Source: Jiangella anatolica (GTDB lineage Bacteria; Actinomycetota; Actinomycetes; Jiangellales; Jiangellaceae). From it: a stretch of DNA of 64,000 bases. This document shows positions 42,960-52,884 of this stretch, in pieces. Under the pieces are notes generated by a model. It searched no databases. It saw only the letters and a program-made list of their open reading frames with translations, and was not told where the DNA came from. Made by a program: the position numbers and the translations under genes. The stretch is from contig NZ_POTW01000006.1 of assembly GCF_003236295.1 (NCBI RefSeq), forward strand, positions 1 to 64,000, in the 5' to 3' direction. Within the stretch, counting starts at the first letter, position 1, and every line of letters begins with the position of its first letter.

Positions 42960-45512
42960 ATGCCTGGCACGAACCTGACCCGCGACGAGGCACGCGAACG
43001 CGCATCCGTCGTCGACCCCTCGTCGGTGAAGTACACCGTCGCCCTGGACCTCACCGGCGGCGAGTCCACGTTCGGATCGACGACGACGGCGACGTTCTCG
43101 GCCACCGAGGGCGCCGAGACCTGGCTCGACCTCATCGCGCCGGCCGTGCACGAGGTGGTGCTCAACGGCGCCACGCTCGACCCGGCCGAGGTGTACGACG
43201 GCGCCAGGGTCCGGCTGGCCGGCCTGGCCGCCGAGAACGAGGTCAAGGTCGTCGCCGACGCGGCCTACATGCACACCGGCGAGGGCCTGCACCGGTTCGT
43301 CGACCCGGTCGACGACGAGGTCTACCTCTACTCGCAGTTCGAGGTGCCCGACGCCCGCCGCGTGTACGCGTGCTTCGAGCAGCCCGACCTCAAGGCCGAG
43401 GTGACGTTCGTCGTCGACGCGCCGTCGCACTGGGAGGTCGTGTCGAACTCGCCGGGCAAGCGCGGCCGCACGAACAACGGCAAGCGGCGCTGGACGTTCG
43501 AGCCGACGCCGAAGCTGTCGACCTACGTGACGGCGATCGTGGCCGGGCCGTACCACGTCGAGCGCTCGGAGCACGTCGGCAAGGAGAAGACGATCCCGCT
43601 GGCGCTGTACTGCCGAAAGTCGCTGGCCGAGCACCTCGACGCCGACGAGCTGTTCGACGTCACCAGCCGCGGCTTCGCGTTCTTCGAGGACGTGTTCGGG
43701 CTGGCGTACCCGTTCGCCAAGTACGACCAGCTGTTCGTGCCGGAGTTCAACGCCGGCGCCATGGAGAACGCCGGCGCCGTCACCCACCACGAGGACTACG
43801 TCTTCCGCAGCCGCGTCACCGACGCCGCCTACGAGCGCCGGGCCGAGACGATCCTGCACGAGATGGCGCACATGTGGTTCGGCGACCTCGTGACGATGCG
43901 CTGGTGGGACGACCTGTGGCTGAACGAGTCGTTCGCCACCTGGGCATCGGTGCTGTCGCTGACCGAGGCGACCCGCTGGACCGACGGCTGGACGACGTTC
44001 GCCGTCACCGAGAAGCTGTGGGCGCTGCGCCAGGACCAGCTGCCGTCCACCCACCCGATCTCCGCGGACATCCGCGACCTCGAGGACGTCGAGGTCAACT
44101 TCGACGGCATCACCTACGCCAAGGGCGCCAGCGTGCTCAAGCAGCTGGTCGCGTGGGTGGGGCGGGACGAGTTCCTGGCCGGAGTGCGGGCCTACTTCGC
44201 CGAGCACGCGTGGGGCAACACGTCGCTCACCGACCTCTTCGGCCACCTGGAGCAGACCAGCGGCCGCGACCTGTCGGCGTGGAACGAGCAGTGGCTGCGT
44301 ACCGCCGGCGTCAACACGCTGCAGCCGGTGGTCACCGTCGACAGCGCCGGCGCGTACACGTCGGTCGTCATCGAGCAGTCCGCGGCGCCGGAGCACCCGA
44401 CGATCCGCTCCCACCGGGCCGCGATCGGGCTCTACGACTACGACGACGACGGCGCGCTGGTGCGGCGGGAGCGGATCGAGCTGGACATCGACGGCCCGCG
44501 CACCGAGGTCGCGGAGCTGCGCGGCGTGACGCAGCCGGACCTGCTGCTGGTCAACGACGACGACCTCACGTTCGCGAAGGTGCGGCTGGACGACCGCTCG
44601 CTGGCGACGGTGGTGCGCTCGATCGGCGCACTGGATCCCCTGCCGCGGGCGCTGTGCTGGACCGCCGCCACCGACATGCTCCGCGACGCCGAGATGTCGG
44701 CCAGCTCGTTCGTCGAGCTGGTGCTCGGCGGCATCGAGGGCGAGACGTCGATGGGCGTGGTGCAGCACGTGCTGGCCTCCGCCCGCGCGGCGATCGAGCT
44801 GTACGCCTGGCCGGCCAACCGGACGGTGCTGTCCTCGCGCTGGGCGGCGGCGCTGCGCCAGCTGGCCGGGTCGGCCGAGGCCGGCAGCGACCATCAGCTC
44901 GCCTTCACCCGGGCCTGGGTCGCGGCCGCGGCCAGCGACGAGCACGTCGCGGAGATCGCGGCGCTGCTCGACGGCGACGAGGAGCTGCTGCCCGGGCTGG
45001 TCGTCGACACGGACCTGCGCTGGACCCTGCTGCAGCGGCTGGTCGTGCTGGGCGCGGCCGGTGAGGACGCCGTCGACGCCGAGCTGGAGCGCGACAGCAC
45101 CGCGACCGGGCAGCGGCACGCCGCGCTCGCCCGTGCCGCGGTCCCGACGTACGCGGCGAAGGCGGCCGCCTGGCAGGCCGTCGTCGAGTCCGACGAGCTG
45201 CCGAACGCGCTGCTGACGGCGACGGTGCGCGGGTTCGCCCACCCGGAGCAGCGCGAGCTGGTGCGTCCGTACGTCCAGCCGTACCTCGACGCGGTCCCGC
45301 GGCTGTGGGCGGAGCGGACCAGCGAGAGCGCCCAGGCGATCATCGTCGGGCTGTTCCCGCGGCTGCTCGCCGACGCCGCCACCGCCGCGACGGTGCGGGA
45401 GTGGCTGGCCGGCGCCGAGCTGCCCGACGCCGCCCGCCGGCTGGTCGTCGAGGGCCTGGCCGACCTGGACCGGGCGCTGCGGGCGCAGGAGCGGGACCGC
45501 CAGGCTGGATGA
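42960..45512 (+). CDS. pepN: Aminopeptidase N (M1 family)
   Basis: Cytoplasmic zinc aminopeptidase of 850 residues. The substrate-anchoring GAMEN motif (FNAGAMENAGAVTHHEDY) and the zinc motif HEMAHMWFGDLVTMRWWDDLWLNESFA (HExxH-18-E) are intact. The N-terminal beta domain begins NLTRDEARERASVVDPSSVKYTVALDL, typical of actinobacterial PepN. The ERAP1-like helical C-terminal domain completes the normal length. Divergent from the nitroreductase-like gene. Confidence 0.98.
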   Translation: MPGTNLTRDEARERASVVDPSSVKYTVALDLTGGESTFGSTTTATFSATEGAETWLDLIAPAVHEVVLNGATLDPAEVYDGARVRLAGLAAENEVKVVADAAYMHTGEGLHRFVDPVDDEVYLYSQFEVPDARRVYACFEQPDLKAEVTFVVDAPSHWEVVSNSPGKRGRTNNGKRRWTFEPTPKLSTYVTAIVAGPYHVERSEHVGKEKTIPLALYCRKSLAEHLDADELFDVTSRGFAFFEDVFGLAYPFAKYDQLFVPEFNAGAMENAGAVTHHEDYVFRSRVTDAAYERRAETILHEMAHMWFGDLVTMRWWDDLWLNESFATWASVLSLTEATRWTDGWTTFAVTEKLWALRQDQLPSTHPISADIRDLEDVEVNFDGITYAKGASVLKQLVAWVGRDEFLAGVRAYFAEHAWGNTSLTDLFGHLEQTSGRDLSAWNEQWLRTAGVNTLQPVVTVDSAGAYTSVVIEQSAAPEHPTIRSHRAAIGLYDYDDDGALVRRERIELDIDGPRTEVAELRGVTQPDLLLVNDDDLTFAKVRLDDRSLATVVRSIGALDPLPRALCWTAATDMLRDAEMSASSFVELVLGGIEGETSMGVVQHVLASARAAIELYAWPANRTVLSSRWAAALRQLAGSAEAGSDHQLAFTRAWVAAAASDEHVAEIAALLDGDEELLPGLVVDTDLRWTLLQRLVVLGAAGEDAVDAELERDSTATGQRHAALARAAVPTYAAKAAAWQAVVESDELPNALLTATVRGFAHPEQRELVRPYVQPYLDAVPRLWAERTSESAQAIIVGLFPRLLADAATAATVREWLAGAELPDAARRLVVEGLADLDRALRAQERDRQAG

Positions 45513-45518
45513 CGGGAT

Positions 45519-45537
45519 TCATCTACGATGTAGATGA
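45519..45537 (+). promoter_or_regulatory. Palindromic operator upstream of the first iclR gene
   Basis: TCATCTACGATGTAGATGA is a perfect palindrome with 8-bp arms and a 3-base centre, 31 bases upstream of the IclR GTG start and six bases after the pepN stop. It overlaps a possible -10 (TACGAT). Autoregulation is likely. Confidence 0.7.
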
Positions 45538-45567
45538 CGATTCCGAGCCAATTGGGGGAGCACCGAC

Positions 45568-46374
45568 GTGCCACGTGAAGCAGTCCGCGAGTCCGCCGGC
45601 GGCACCCAGAGCGTCGAGCGGGCGCTCTCGCTGCTGTCCGCGTTCACCGAGGAGCATCCGGAGCGGCGCATCTCCGAGCTGGTGGCCACCACCGGGCTCG
45701 GCCAGTCGACGGTGTCGCGGCTGGTCGGCGCGCTGGTCAACCTCGGCTACCTGACCCACCACGGGCGCAGCGGGCTGTACGGCATCGGCCCGCGGGTGAT
45801 CACGCTGGCGGGCATCGGGCTGAACCAGTCGCCGGTGCACCAGCAGTCCCGTCAGCTCGCGCAGAACCTCGCGGCCTCGCTGGGTCTCGGCGTCAACGTC
45901 GCCGAGCGGCACGACGCCAGCCTGTTCTACCTGTGCCACTTCGAGGGCGCCAACGCGCCGCGGCCGTCCACGCTGATCGGCCGCGGCGGCCCACTGCACG
46001 CCACCGCCATGGGGAAGGCGCTGGTCAGCGAGCTGGAGCCGACCGGTCTCCGCGACCTCATCGGCGTCGAGTACGCGCGCTACACCCCGCACACGATCAC
46101 GTCCTACGACGAGCTGGCCGGCGCGCTGCAGGAGGTCCGCTCGCGCGGGTACGCCACCGAGCTGGAGGAGCTGGCGTTCGGCCGGGCCTGCGTCGCCGCG
46201 CCGATCCGGGACCGGTCCGGCCAGGTCGTCGCGGCCCTGTCGGTGTCCGGCCCGCTGTCGGCGATGAACCTGCCGGCCCGGCAGGACGAGCTCGCGATGA
46301 TCGCCATCGAGCACGCCGACCAGATCTCCTCCAGCCTCGGCTACCACGCCACGGTGACCGCGCTCCCCGGCTGA
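45568..46374 (+). CDS. IclR-family transcriptional regulator
   Basis: Regulator of 268 residues. N-terminal winged helix GTQSVERALSLLSAFTEEHPERRISELVATTGLGQSTVSRLVGALVNLGYL, then the IclR effector domain with SLGLGVNVAERHDASLFYLCHFEG and GRACVAAPIRDRSGQVVAALSVSGP. GTG at 45568 follows GGGGGAG. It points toward the giant exported protein gene and is probably the regulator of that glycan-type locus. It is a close paralogue in layout and motifs of the IclR protein at 62.7 kb. Confidence 0.93.
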   Translation: MPREAVRESAGGTQSVERALSLLSAFTEEHPERRISELVATTGLGQSTVSRLVGALVNLGYLTHHGRSGLYGIGPRVITLAGIGLNQSPVHQQSRQLAQNLAASLGLGVNVAERHDASLFYLCHFEGANAPRPSTLIGRGGPLHATAMGKALVSELEPTGLRDLIGVEYARYTPHTITSYDELAGALQEVRSRGYATELEELAFGRACVAAPIRDRSGQVVAALSVSGPLSAMNLPARQDELAMIAIEHADQISSSLGYHATVTALPG

Positions 46375-46406
46375 GATCGTCCGCCGGGGAACGCGGGCCG
46401 CCGCGG

Positions 46407-49400
46407 TCAGAGCCGGCGGAACCGGGCGCCGCTGAGCCGCGTGTAACCGTTGCCGGCGTCGCGGACCTCGATGCGCACGTGGCCCTCCATGCCGGCGGCG
46501 AACTCGAACCGGCCGAGCTCACGCCAGCTGCGCGGCTGCTCCTGCTGGTTGACGACGAACTCGGTCTCGCCGCCCGCGTGCCTGACCACGTAGTTGGCCG
46601 CGGTCGAGGTCTCGTGGTTCGACGGGTACCAGACGTCGACGGCGTAGGTGCCGGCCGCGGGCAGGTCGGGAGTCCACGTCGCCGTGCCGCCGGTGACGCC
46701 CTCGGGGCTGTACCGCGAGGCGGCGCCGTCGGCACCGGCCAGGCCGCTGATCAGCCAGCTGCCGGTCTGGTCGTAGCGCGGCGGGTAGTCGTTGTTGGTG
46801 CTGGTGACGATGTCCGGGTCCTCGACCCGCAGGCTGATCGTCACCTTCGGCTTGCCGTCGAGGTTGGCCGACACGAAGTGGGTCTGCTCGGTGGGGATCG
46901 TCGGCCGTGTGGTGGCCCGCACGACGTGCTCGAGCTCGGTGCGCGGCGGCACCTCGACCTCGAACGTCGTCTCGCTGAACGACCAGTGGAACTGGCCGGT
47001 GACCGTCACCGTCCGGGTCACCGGCACCGGGCCGCGGTTGAGCACCGCGATGCGCAGGTCGATGGAGCCGCCCGGCTCCGGCACCACGGCCGGCGACGGC
47101 GTGATCGCGGTGAGCCGCACGGGGTCGACCAGCTCCACGGTCACCGGTTCCAGGTCCGCCGAGCCGCCGGACCACGACGCCGTCGCGGCCAGCGGGTGCG
47201 GCACCGCGAGCGCCGCGTCGGCGGGCACCGTCACGGTGAACGTCCCGGTCGCCGACGCACCTGCGGCGACGGCGTCAGGGACCGGCTGCGACGGGGTCGC
47301 CGTCCAGCCGGCCGGCGCGGTCAGCGCCACCGACAGGCCCGAGAGCCCCGCGACCGCCGTCAGCCGCACCCGCACCGTCACCTCGTCCGACGGCGACGCG
47401 GTGGCCGGGGCGGCAAGCGAGCCGAACGCCGCCGCCCCGCCGGCCGCGACCCCGGTGAGCGACGACGGCAGCCGCAGCGTGCGCCGCTGCGACGTCGCCG
47501 ACGGCGTGCGCACCTCGTAGCCGAACGTGTCGGTCAGCGCGGTCAGCGGTACCGTCCACTCGTTCGGGTACGGCTTGTCCGCGATGACCTGCTCGGGCCC
47601 GTCGTTCACCCAGTACGCCAGCGTCGCGGCCTCGACGGAGTCGCTCTGCACGTAGGCGTCGGCGGCCGAGCGGTCCGGCCGGACCAGCAGCATGCCGCGG
47701 GTCAGGCCGCCCTCGGCGCCGGGCAGCGCGTCGTCGAACGAGTAGCTGACCGCGCCGCGATCCTCCGCCGACGGCAGCCAGTGCCACGGCGCGGGCCGCC
47801 CGGCGCCACGGACGACGACGACCGTGATGCCGCGCGCGGACACCGTCACCGGCAGCTTCCCGTCGGCCAGGCGGTAGTGCTTCCACCGTCCGTTGTCGCG
47901 CAGCACCTGCACCTCGTAGCGCTTGCGCGGGTCGATGCCGGTGAGCTCCTGGTCGAACGTCACCGTCGCGGCCACCTCGGCGTCGCGGGAGTTCGTCAGC
48001 GACAAGTACAGCGAGTCGTTGCCGACGCCGGTCAGCCAGTTCAGCTGCGGGTGGTCCACGCCGACGATGCCCTCGGGCAGGTACGGCCAGACGCCGTCCT
48101 CACCGAAGAAGGTGCCCGGCTCGTGGCCGTAGGTGCTGAACTTGAAGAAGACGAAGTCGCACTCGAACTGCTTCGGGAAGCTGATGCGCCCGTCCGAGCG
48201 CACGTAGTGCTCGCTGAACAGGTAGTCCAGGGTGAGCCCGAGCTGCGCCGGCGCGTGGTGGAAGTAGATGCAGCTCTCGCCGGGCGGGCCGGTCAGCGGG
48301 AAGTCCGGCTTCAGGTGGTGCGCGCTGAACTGGCGGTTGTAGTAGCCCGGGTAGTTCGTCCAGCGGCCGATCACCAGGTTGTGCGCGAAGTCGACGAGGA
48401 ACTCGTCGCCGGCCTCGTGCGCCAGCCGGAGCAGGAACGGCGCCCAGATCGGGTTCATCACCATGCCGCCACCGGGGTGCGGCTTCGGCTCCTGGATGCG
48501 GTACGTGATCAGCTGCTCGATCGTCTGCCCGGTCGTCGACACGTACCAGGCCGGCACCTCCTCCGGCTCGATGTCGTCGAGCGGGTAGTCGGGCAGGAGG
48601 TGGCCGTTCCAGTCATCGAACTGCATGTCGATCATGTACGGGACGGGCGCCAGCACAGTGCCGTCGGGCACCGGCCGGACCATCGTCTGGGTGACGAACC
48701 GCTGCGCCTCGCGGTAGGCCGCGTCGAGGAAGTCGCGCTCGCCGGTCAGCTCGTACATGACGAACAGCTCCAGCCAGTGCTTGGAGTAGGAGAAGACGAA
48801 CACGCCGTCGCCCTGGTTGTTCGAGTACGGCGTCATGACCTGGTCGCGCAGGTACCGCCGGGCCAGCGCCTCGGCCTCGGCCAGCCAGCCCTCGTCGCCG
48901 GTCAGCACGTAGGCCTGCAGGGCGTTGTTCCACGGCGTGCGGGTGTCGCGGAACGGCGGGGCCTTGATGGTGTCGAGCGCCAGCCGGTGCAGCGCGGCGT
49001 TCTGGCCGCGGGTCTGCCGGTACAGCGGGACCAGCGTGTTCGCGTCGACGGCGACGCCGCCCAGGCCGTAGACGGTGGCGGAGGAGTCGTTGTAGACGTC
49101 GCGGCCGATGATCGGCGTGTGCCCGTGGTTGCGCCGCGAGACGTGGTACTCCATCATCTGCCGGGCCCGGCGGTCGTAGAAGTCACCGGCCCGGTCCGGC
49201 GGCGAGAGCAGGTAGTTCGCCGACAGCAGCACGCCCGCGACAGAGGTCCGCACGGCTTGGTCGTTCTCGGAGTCGGCGAACCCCTTGGCCCGGTTCCACC
49301 ACCCGGAGAACGACGGCACGAACGTCTCGCTGTCGTCGCCGTCGGGCTCGATGCCGACCAGGTTCATGATGTTGAACGCCGTCTGCGTCAGCGACGTGTC

Positions 49401-50384
49401 ATAGACGTTCTCGCGGTAGGCGGTGAAGCCGTACTCGCCGCGGCACAGGGCGACGTAGGCGTCGTAGAGCAGGCCGTCGTGCGCCTGGACGCCGAACGCG
49501 TAGCCCAGGCTCTGGCCCGGCTCGAGCAGCGACCGGTCGCCGGCCTGCGGCGCGTAGGCGACCGGCTGCACGTGCGCCTCGTCGTTGAGCAGGCTCATCC
49601 CGAACGGCTGGCGGTACGGGCCGAGGTCGCGCTCGTGCTCGTAGGCGATGACGTCGCTGGGGATGAAGAGGCCGGACGTGACGGTCCGGCCGGCGATGGT
49701 GCGCTGCACCAGGCTCATCGGCGCGAACAGCTCCCAGCTGCTCAGCGACTCCGGGCTGCCGATGACCCGGGCGTGCTGGCGGATGCCGCACAGCACCTCC
49801 TCGGCGTCCTCGGCGGTGCAGGTGTCCAGGCTCTGGTAGCCGACGACGAAGTGGCCGGCCTGCCGCGCGGTGACGGTGTAGTGGAGCTCGGGGTGCTCGC
49901 GGCCCAGCGACCAGCGCACGGTGAGGTCGTAGACGCCGGGATCGGTGCTGGTCAGCTCGACGGTCCGCGGGCCGAGCTGGCGGAATCCGTCGAAGGCGAC
50001 CCAGTGCGGCGTGGCGGAACTGTAGTAGTAGCGCGGGCTCGGCCGTTCGGTACCGGTCAGCACGACCCACTGCTCGTCGAACCGGCGCTCCGGGTCGGTG
50101 ACGGCGACCCAGCCGGAGTCGGTGCGCAGCTCGAGGTCGCGGACGTAGCTTCGCCCGCCGTCCCAGGTGGCCTCGTGGAACGTCACCCGATAGTGGTCGT
50201 TGGAGAGCTGGGCGACCTGCCGGAACGCGAGGTTCGGCTTCTCGGTGCGGCGCAACGCGTCGGCGAGGGTGGCCGAGGCGGCGCCGGCCGGCGCGGCGTG
50301 TGCCGGCCGTCCGAAGGCTCCCAGCACCGGCGGCAAGACCGCCGCGCCGACGAGCATGCCCATGACGGCACGCCGCGAGAGCAT
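46407..50384 (-). CDS. Giant Tat-exported multidomain protein, probable polysaccharide-active enzyme
   Basis: Protein of 1325 residues from ATG 50384, or 1338 from ATG 50423. The twin-arginine signal SRRAVMGMLVGAAVLPPVLGAF predicts export. The catalytic-looking part (to about residue 900) has an N-terminal beta-rich domain and a long helical toroid-like region (TPWNNALQAYVLTGDEGWLAEAEALARRYL, YSKHWLELFVMYELTGERDFLDAAYREAQRF). Then come an Ig-like NEW3-type stretch (VRVRLTAVAGLSGLSVALTAPAGWTATP) and a C-terminal golvesin/CBM-like domain (WTPDLPAAGTYAVDVWYP, FEFAAGMEGHVRIEVRDAGNGYTRLSGARF). The start at 50384 is preferred because a likely promoter overlaps the upstream ATG. No exact family was recognised. 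Divergence from a DUF2264 gene supports glycan degradation. Confidence 0.72.
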   Translation of the reverse strand: MLSRRAVMGMLVGAAVLPPVLGAFGRPAHAAPAGAASATLADALRRTEKPNLAFRQVAQLSNDHYRVTFHEATWDGGRSYVRDLELRTDSGWVAVTDPERRFDEQWVVLTGTERPSPRYYYSSATPHWVAFDGFRQLGPRTVELTSTDPGVYDLTVRWSLGREHPELHYTVTARQAGHFVVGYQSLDTCTAEDAEEVLCGIRQHARVIGSPESLSSWELFAPMSLVQRTIAGRTVTSGLFIPSDVIAYEHERDLGPYRQPFGMSLLNDEAHVQPVAYAPQAGDRSLLEPGQSLGYAFGVQAHDGLLYDAYVALCRGEYGFTAYRENVYDTSLTQTAFNIMNLVGIEPDGDDSETFVPSFSGWWNRAKGFADSENDQAVRTSVAGVLLSANYLLSPPDRAGDFYDRRARQMMEYHVSRRNHGHTPIIGRDVYNDSSATVYGLGGVAVDANTLVPLYRQTRGQNAALHRLALDTIKAPPFRDTRTPWNNALQAYVLTGDEGWLAEAEALARRYLRDQVMTPYSNNQGDGVFVFSYSKHWLELFVMYELTGERDFLDAAYREAQRFVTQTMVRPVPDGTVLAPVPYMIDMQFDDWNGHLLPDYPLDDIEPEEVPAWYVSTTGQTIEQLITYRIQEPKPHPGGGMVMNPIWAPFLLRLAHEAGDEFLVDFAHNLVIGRWTNYPGYYNRQFSAHHLKPDFPLTGPPGESCIYFHHAPAQLGLTLDYLFSEHYVRSDGRISFPKQFECDFVFFKFSTYGHEPGTFFGEDGVWPYLPEGIVGVDHPQLNWLTGVGNDSLYLSLTNSRDAEVAATVTFDQELTGIDPRKRYEVQVLRDNGRWKHYRLADGKLPVTVSARGITVVVVRGAGRPAPWHWLPSAEDRGAVSYSFDDALPGAEGGLTRGMLLVRPDRSAADAYVQSDSVEAATLAYWVNDGPEQVIADKPYPNEWTVPLTALTDTFGYEVRTPSATSQRRTLRLPSSLTGVAAGGAAAFGSLAAPATASPSDEVTVRVRLTAVAGLSGLSVALTAPAGWTATPSQPVPDAVAAGASATGTFTVTVPADAALAVPHPLAATASWSGGSADLEPVTVELVDPVRLTAITPSPAVVPEPGGSIDLRIAVLNRGPVPVTRTVTVTGQFHWSFSETTFEVEVPPRTELEHVVRATTRPTIPTEQTHFVSANLDGKPKVTISLRVEDPDIVTSTNNDYPPRYDQTGSWLISGLAGADGAASRYSPEGVTGGTATWTPDLPAAGTYAVDVWYPSNHETSTAANYVVRHAGGETEFVVNQQEQPRSWRELGRFEFAAGMEGHVRIEVRDAGNGYTRLSGARFRRL

Positions 50385-50511
50385 GGTGGGAGGAGACTCC
50401 TGCAATGTGACTTCATCGTCCATAATATGAGTGTTGTATGGTTTCAACCGCTGCGTCAATAGTCGTGGAAAACGCTGTCCGCCGCCTTCGTCGCTGGAAG
50501 AGGACGCCCTC

Positions 50512-52506
50512 ATGCTCGAGTTGCCGCCGCCTGACCCTGCCCGCTCGCCGCGTACCGGCTGGACGCGGACGCACTGGGAGGCGGTGGCCGATCACCTGCT
50601 GCTGGCGCTGCGTCCGTATGCCTCGCCCAGGCACGCGCTGATCTCCCTGCCCGGGCCGGCCGGCGCCAGCGGCCGGTGGAGCGACGGGCTGGAGGCGTTC
50701 GCCCGCAGCATGCTGCTGGCCGGGTTCCGCGTCGGCGGCGCCGGCGGCGCCGACCCGCACGGGTTCGCCGACTGGTACGCCGAAGGGCTCGCCGCCGGCA
50801 CCGACCCGTCGTCGCCGGAGCGCTGGCCCCGCTTCGGCGAGCGCGGCCAGGCCAAGGTCGAGGCGGCGTCGATCGCGATCGCGCTGCACGAGACCCGTCC
50901 CTGGCTCTGGGACCGGCTGCCCGAGCGCACGCGCGAGACCGTCGTCGCGTGGATGGGCGAGATCCTCGGGACGTTCGCGCACACGAACAACTGGGTCTGG
51001 TTCCAGAACGTCGTCGAGGCGTTCCTGCGCTCGGCCGGCGGGCCGTGGCGGCAGGACGAGATCGACCGGAACCTGGCCGTCCACGAGGGGTTCTACGCCG
51101 GCGACGGCTGGTACTCCGACGGCGGCACGCGGCCGGACGGCCTGCGGCACTTCGACTACTACAGCGGCTGGGCGCTGCACGTGTACCCGCTGTGGTTCCA
51201 CCGCATCGCCGGGACGCAGGCGCCGGCGTCGTACCGGGAGCGGCTGGTGCGTTACCTGGAGGACGCGCAGCACTTCGTCGCGCCGTCAGGTGCGCCGCTG
51301 CTGCAGGGGCGGTCGCTGACCTACCGGTGGGCGATGCTCGGCCCGTTCTGGACCGGCGCGCTGTTCGACGCGACGCCGCTGCCGCCGGGACGAACCCGGC
51401 GGCTGGCCAGCGGAGTGCTGCGCTGGTTCGTGTCGCAGGGAGCGGCGGACGAGGACGGGCTCCAGCCGATCGGATGGCGGGGCGCGTTCGCGCCGATCCG
51501 GCAGTTGTACACCGGCGCCGGGTCGCCGTACTGGTCCAGCAAGGGCTTCGCCGGGCTGCTGCTGCCGGCGGAGCACCCGGTGTGGACGGCGCCTGAGGAG
51601 CCGCTCGCGGTGGAGACCGCTGACGTGTCGGTGCTGCTGCCGGCGCCGGCCTGGCTGCTCTCGGGCACCACCGCCGACGGGATCGTCCGGCTGGTCAACC
51701 ACGGCAGCGACCACATCTACGGCCCTAGGGTCGCCGACGACATCGCGTTCTACGCACGGCACGGCTACGCCACGCATGCGGCGCCGTCGCTGCACCGGGA
51801 CGGTGTGGCACACCCGGGGGAATCGCACGTGGCGCTGCTGGACGCCGCCGGGCGGCCGAGCCACCGCAGCCCGATCCGGCGGCTGGCGCTCGATGCGCCG
51901 GACGGGGCCGTTCTCGCGTCGCGGTCGCGCGCACACTGGCGCGAAGCCGGCGAGCCGACCGTCGGCGACGGCGACGCGTTCCGCACCGGCCCCTGGCTGA
52001 CGACGGCGTCGGTGCTGCGCGGCGCGCTGGAGGTGCGGCTGGCCCGGCTGGACCCGGTCACGCTCGCCGACGACCCGGACGAGGTGTGGGTGGCCGACGC
52101 CGGGCCGTGGGTGCTGCGGTTCGGCGGCTGGTCCATCGCCTCCGACGCGGCGCCGCCCGAGAGCGCCGCGAGTGGCCGCGTGGTGGCCGGCCAGGGCCTG
52201 ACCAGCCTCGTCATCGGCCTCGGCGACGTCTCGTCCACCGGCAGTGTGGTGTCGGACGGCGCGCATCCGCTGGGCCGGTGGTCGGCCTGGCCCTGGGCCG
52301 CGACCGCCGAGCCGGCGGAGCACGGCCGCCTCTACGCCGCCGTCGTCGTGCTCTCCGCCGACCCCGACGCGCTCGCCGCGGCACCGTCCGTGGCCGTCAC
52401 CACCGACGGCGACGCCGTCACCGTCACCTGGCCGGACGCCACGACGACCAGCCTCACCCTCCCCGCGCCGGGACCGGACGAGAGGCTCACCCTCGGCACC
52501 TGGTGA
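50512..52506 (+). CDS. DUF2264-family protein, candidate glycoside hydrolase
   Basis: Protein of 664 residues without a signal peptide. The N-terminal half is a DUF2264 domain: RSPRTGWTRTHWEAVADHLLLALRPYASPRHALISLPG, RWSDGLEAFARSMLLAGFR, NNWVWFQNVVEAFLRSAGG, YAGDGWYSDGGTRPDGLRHFDYYSGWALHVYPLWF, YWSSKGFAGLLLP. This has an (alpha/alpha)6-barrel look. The C-terminal part is beta-rich. I recall DUF2264 being linked to a glucuronidase-type GH family but cannot confirm it. ATG at 50512 has GAGGA seven bases upstream. Divergent from the giant exported protein: outside depolymerisation, inside trimming is the inferred division of labour. Confidence 0.8.
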   Translation: MLELPPPDPARSPRTGWTRTHWEAVADHLLLALRPYASPRHALISLPGPAGASGRWSDGLEAFARSMLLAGFRVGGAGGADPHGFADWYAEGLAAGTDPSSPERWPRFGERGQAKVEAASIAIALHETRPWLWDRLPERTRETVVAWMGEILGTFAHTNNWVWFQNVVEAFLRSAGGPWRQDEIDRNLAVHEGFYAGDGWYSDGGTRPDGLRHFDYYSGWALHVYPLWFHRIAGTQAPASYRERLVRYLEDAQHFVAPSGAPLLQGRSLTYRWAMLGPFWTGALFDATPLPPGRTRRLASGVLRWFVSQGAADEDGLQPIGWRGAFAPIRQLYTGAGSPYWSSKGFAGLLLPAEHPVWTAPEEPLAVETADVSVLLPAPAWLLSGTTADGIVRLVNHGSDHIYGPRVADDIAFYARHGYATHAAPSLHRDGVAHPGESHVALLDAAGRPSHRSPIRRLALDAPDGAVLASRSRAHWREAGEPTVGDGDAFRTGPWLTTASVLRGALEVRLARLDPVTLADDPDEVWVADAGPWVLRFGGWSIASDAAPPESAASGRVVAGQGLTSLVIGLGDVSSTGSVVSDGAHPLGRWSAWPWAATAEPAEHGRLYAAVVVLSADPDALAAAPSVAVTTDGDAVTVTWPDATTTSLTLPAPGPDERLTLGTW

Positions 52507-52884
52507 ACCACCGAGAGCGGGTTTGAACGTTGGCCGGCACGTTTGCCGTCCCCCTGCTGCCCGATCCTCTTGGCCGGGACGGGGGAGTCTGGCACGCCGC
52601 AACGCCAGCGGCCCACGTTCGGGCCATCACCGGCCCACGCGTGCCCGGTTCGCGGCGTTTGCCGGACTGTGGATGCCCATGATCATCAATGATCCGGTAC
52701 ACCACTACGCTGACCCGCGCTCCACCAGGCCACATTCGTGCTGGTGCACGGGTCATCGTGATGATGGCTCCCGAATCACCGGAAGCTCCCACATCGTGGA
52801 CGCCGCACCGCCACCGACGGCCACGCAGCACAACGGCCCACGGATCAACCTGCATCACCCGGACACGCCTATAGGAGCCACGCC
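52507..52884. other. Intergenic segment without a gene, with short dyads
   Basis: No plausible coding sequence. It contains GATCATCAATGATC (52681-52694) and an imperfect dyad at 52713-52753 (ACCCG...CACCAG / CTGGTG...CGGGT). These could serve as end-of-message hairpins for the DUF2264 and LLM genes, which converge here. Nothing else stands out. Confidence 0.5.

Noticed and set aside
45933-50462. 1509-codon plus-strand open frame
   Set aside because: Runs through the iclR 3' part and then antisense to the giant exported protein. Arg/Val/Gly-rich sequence without motifs, so a GC artefact.
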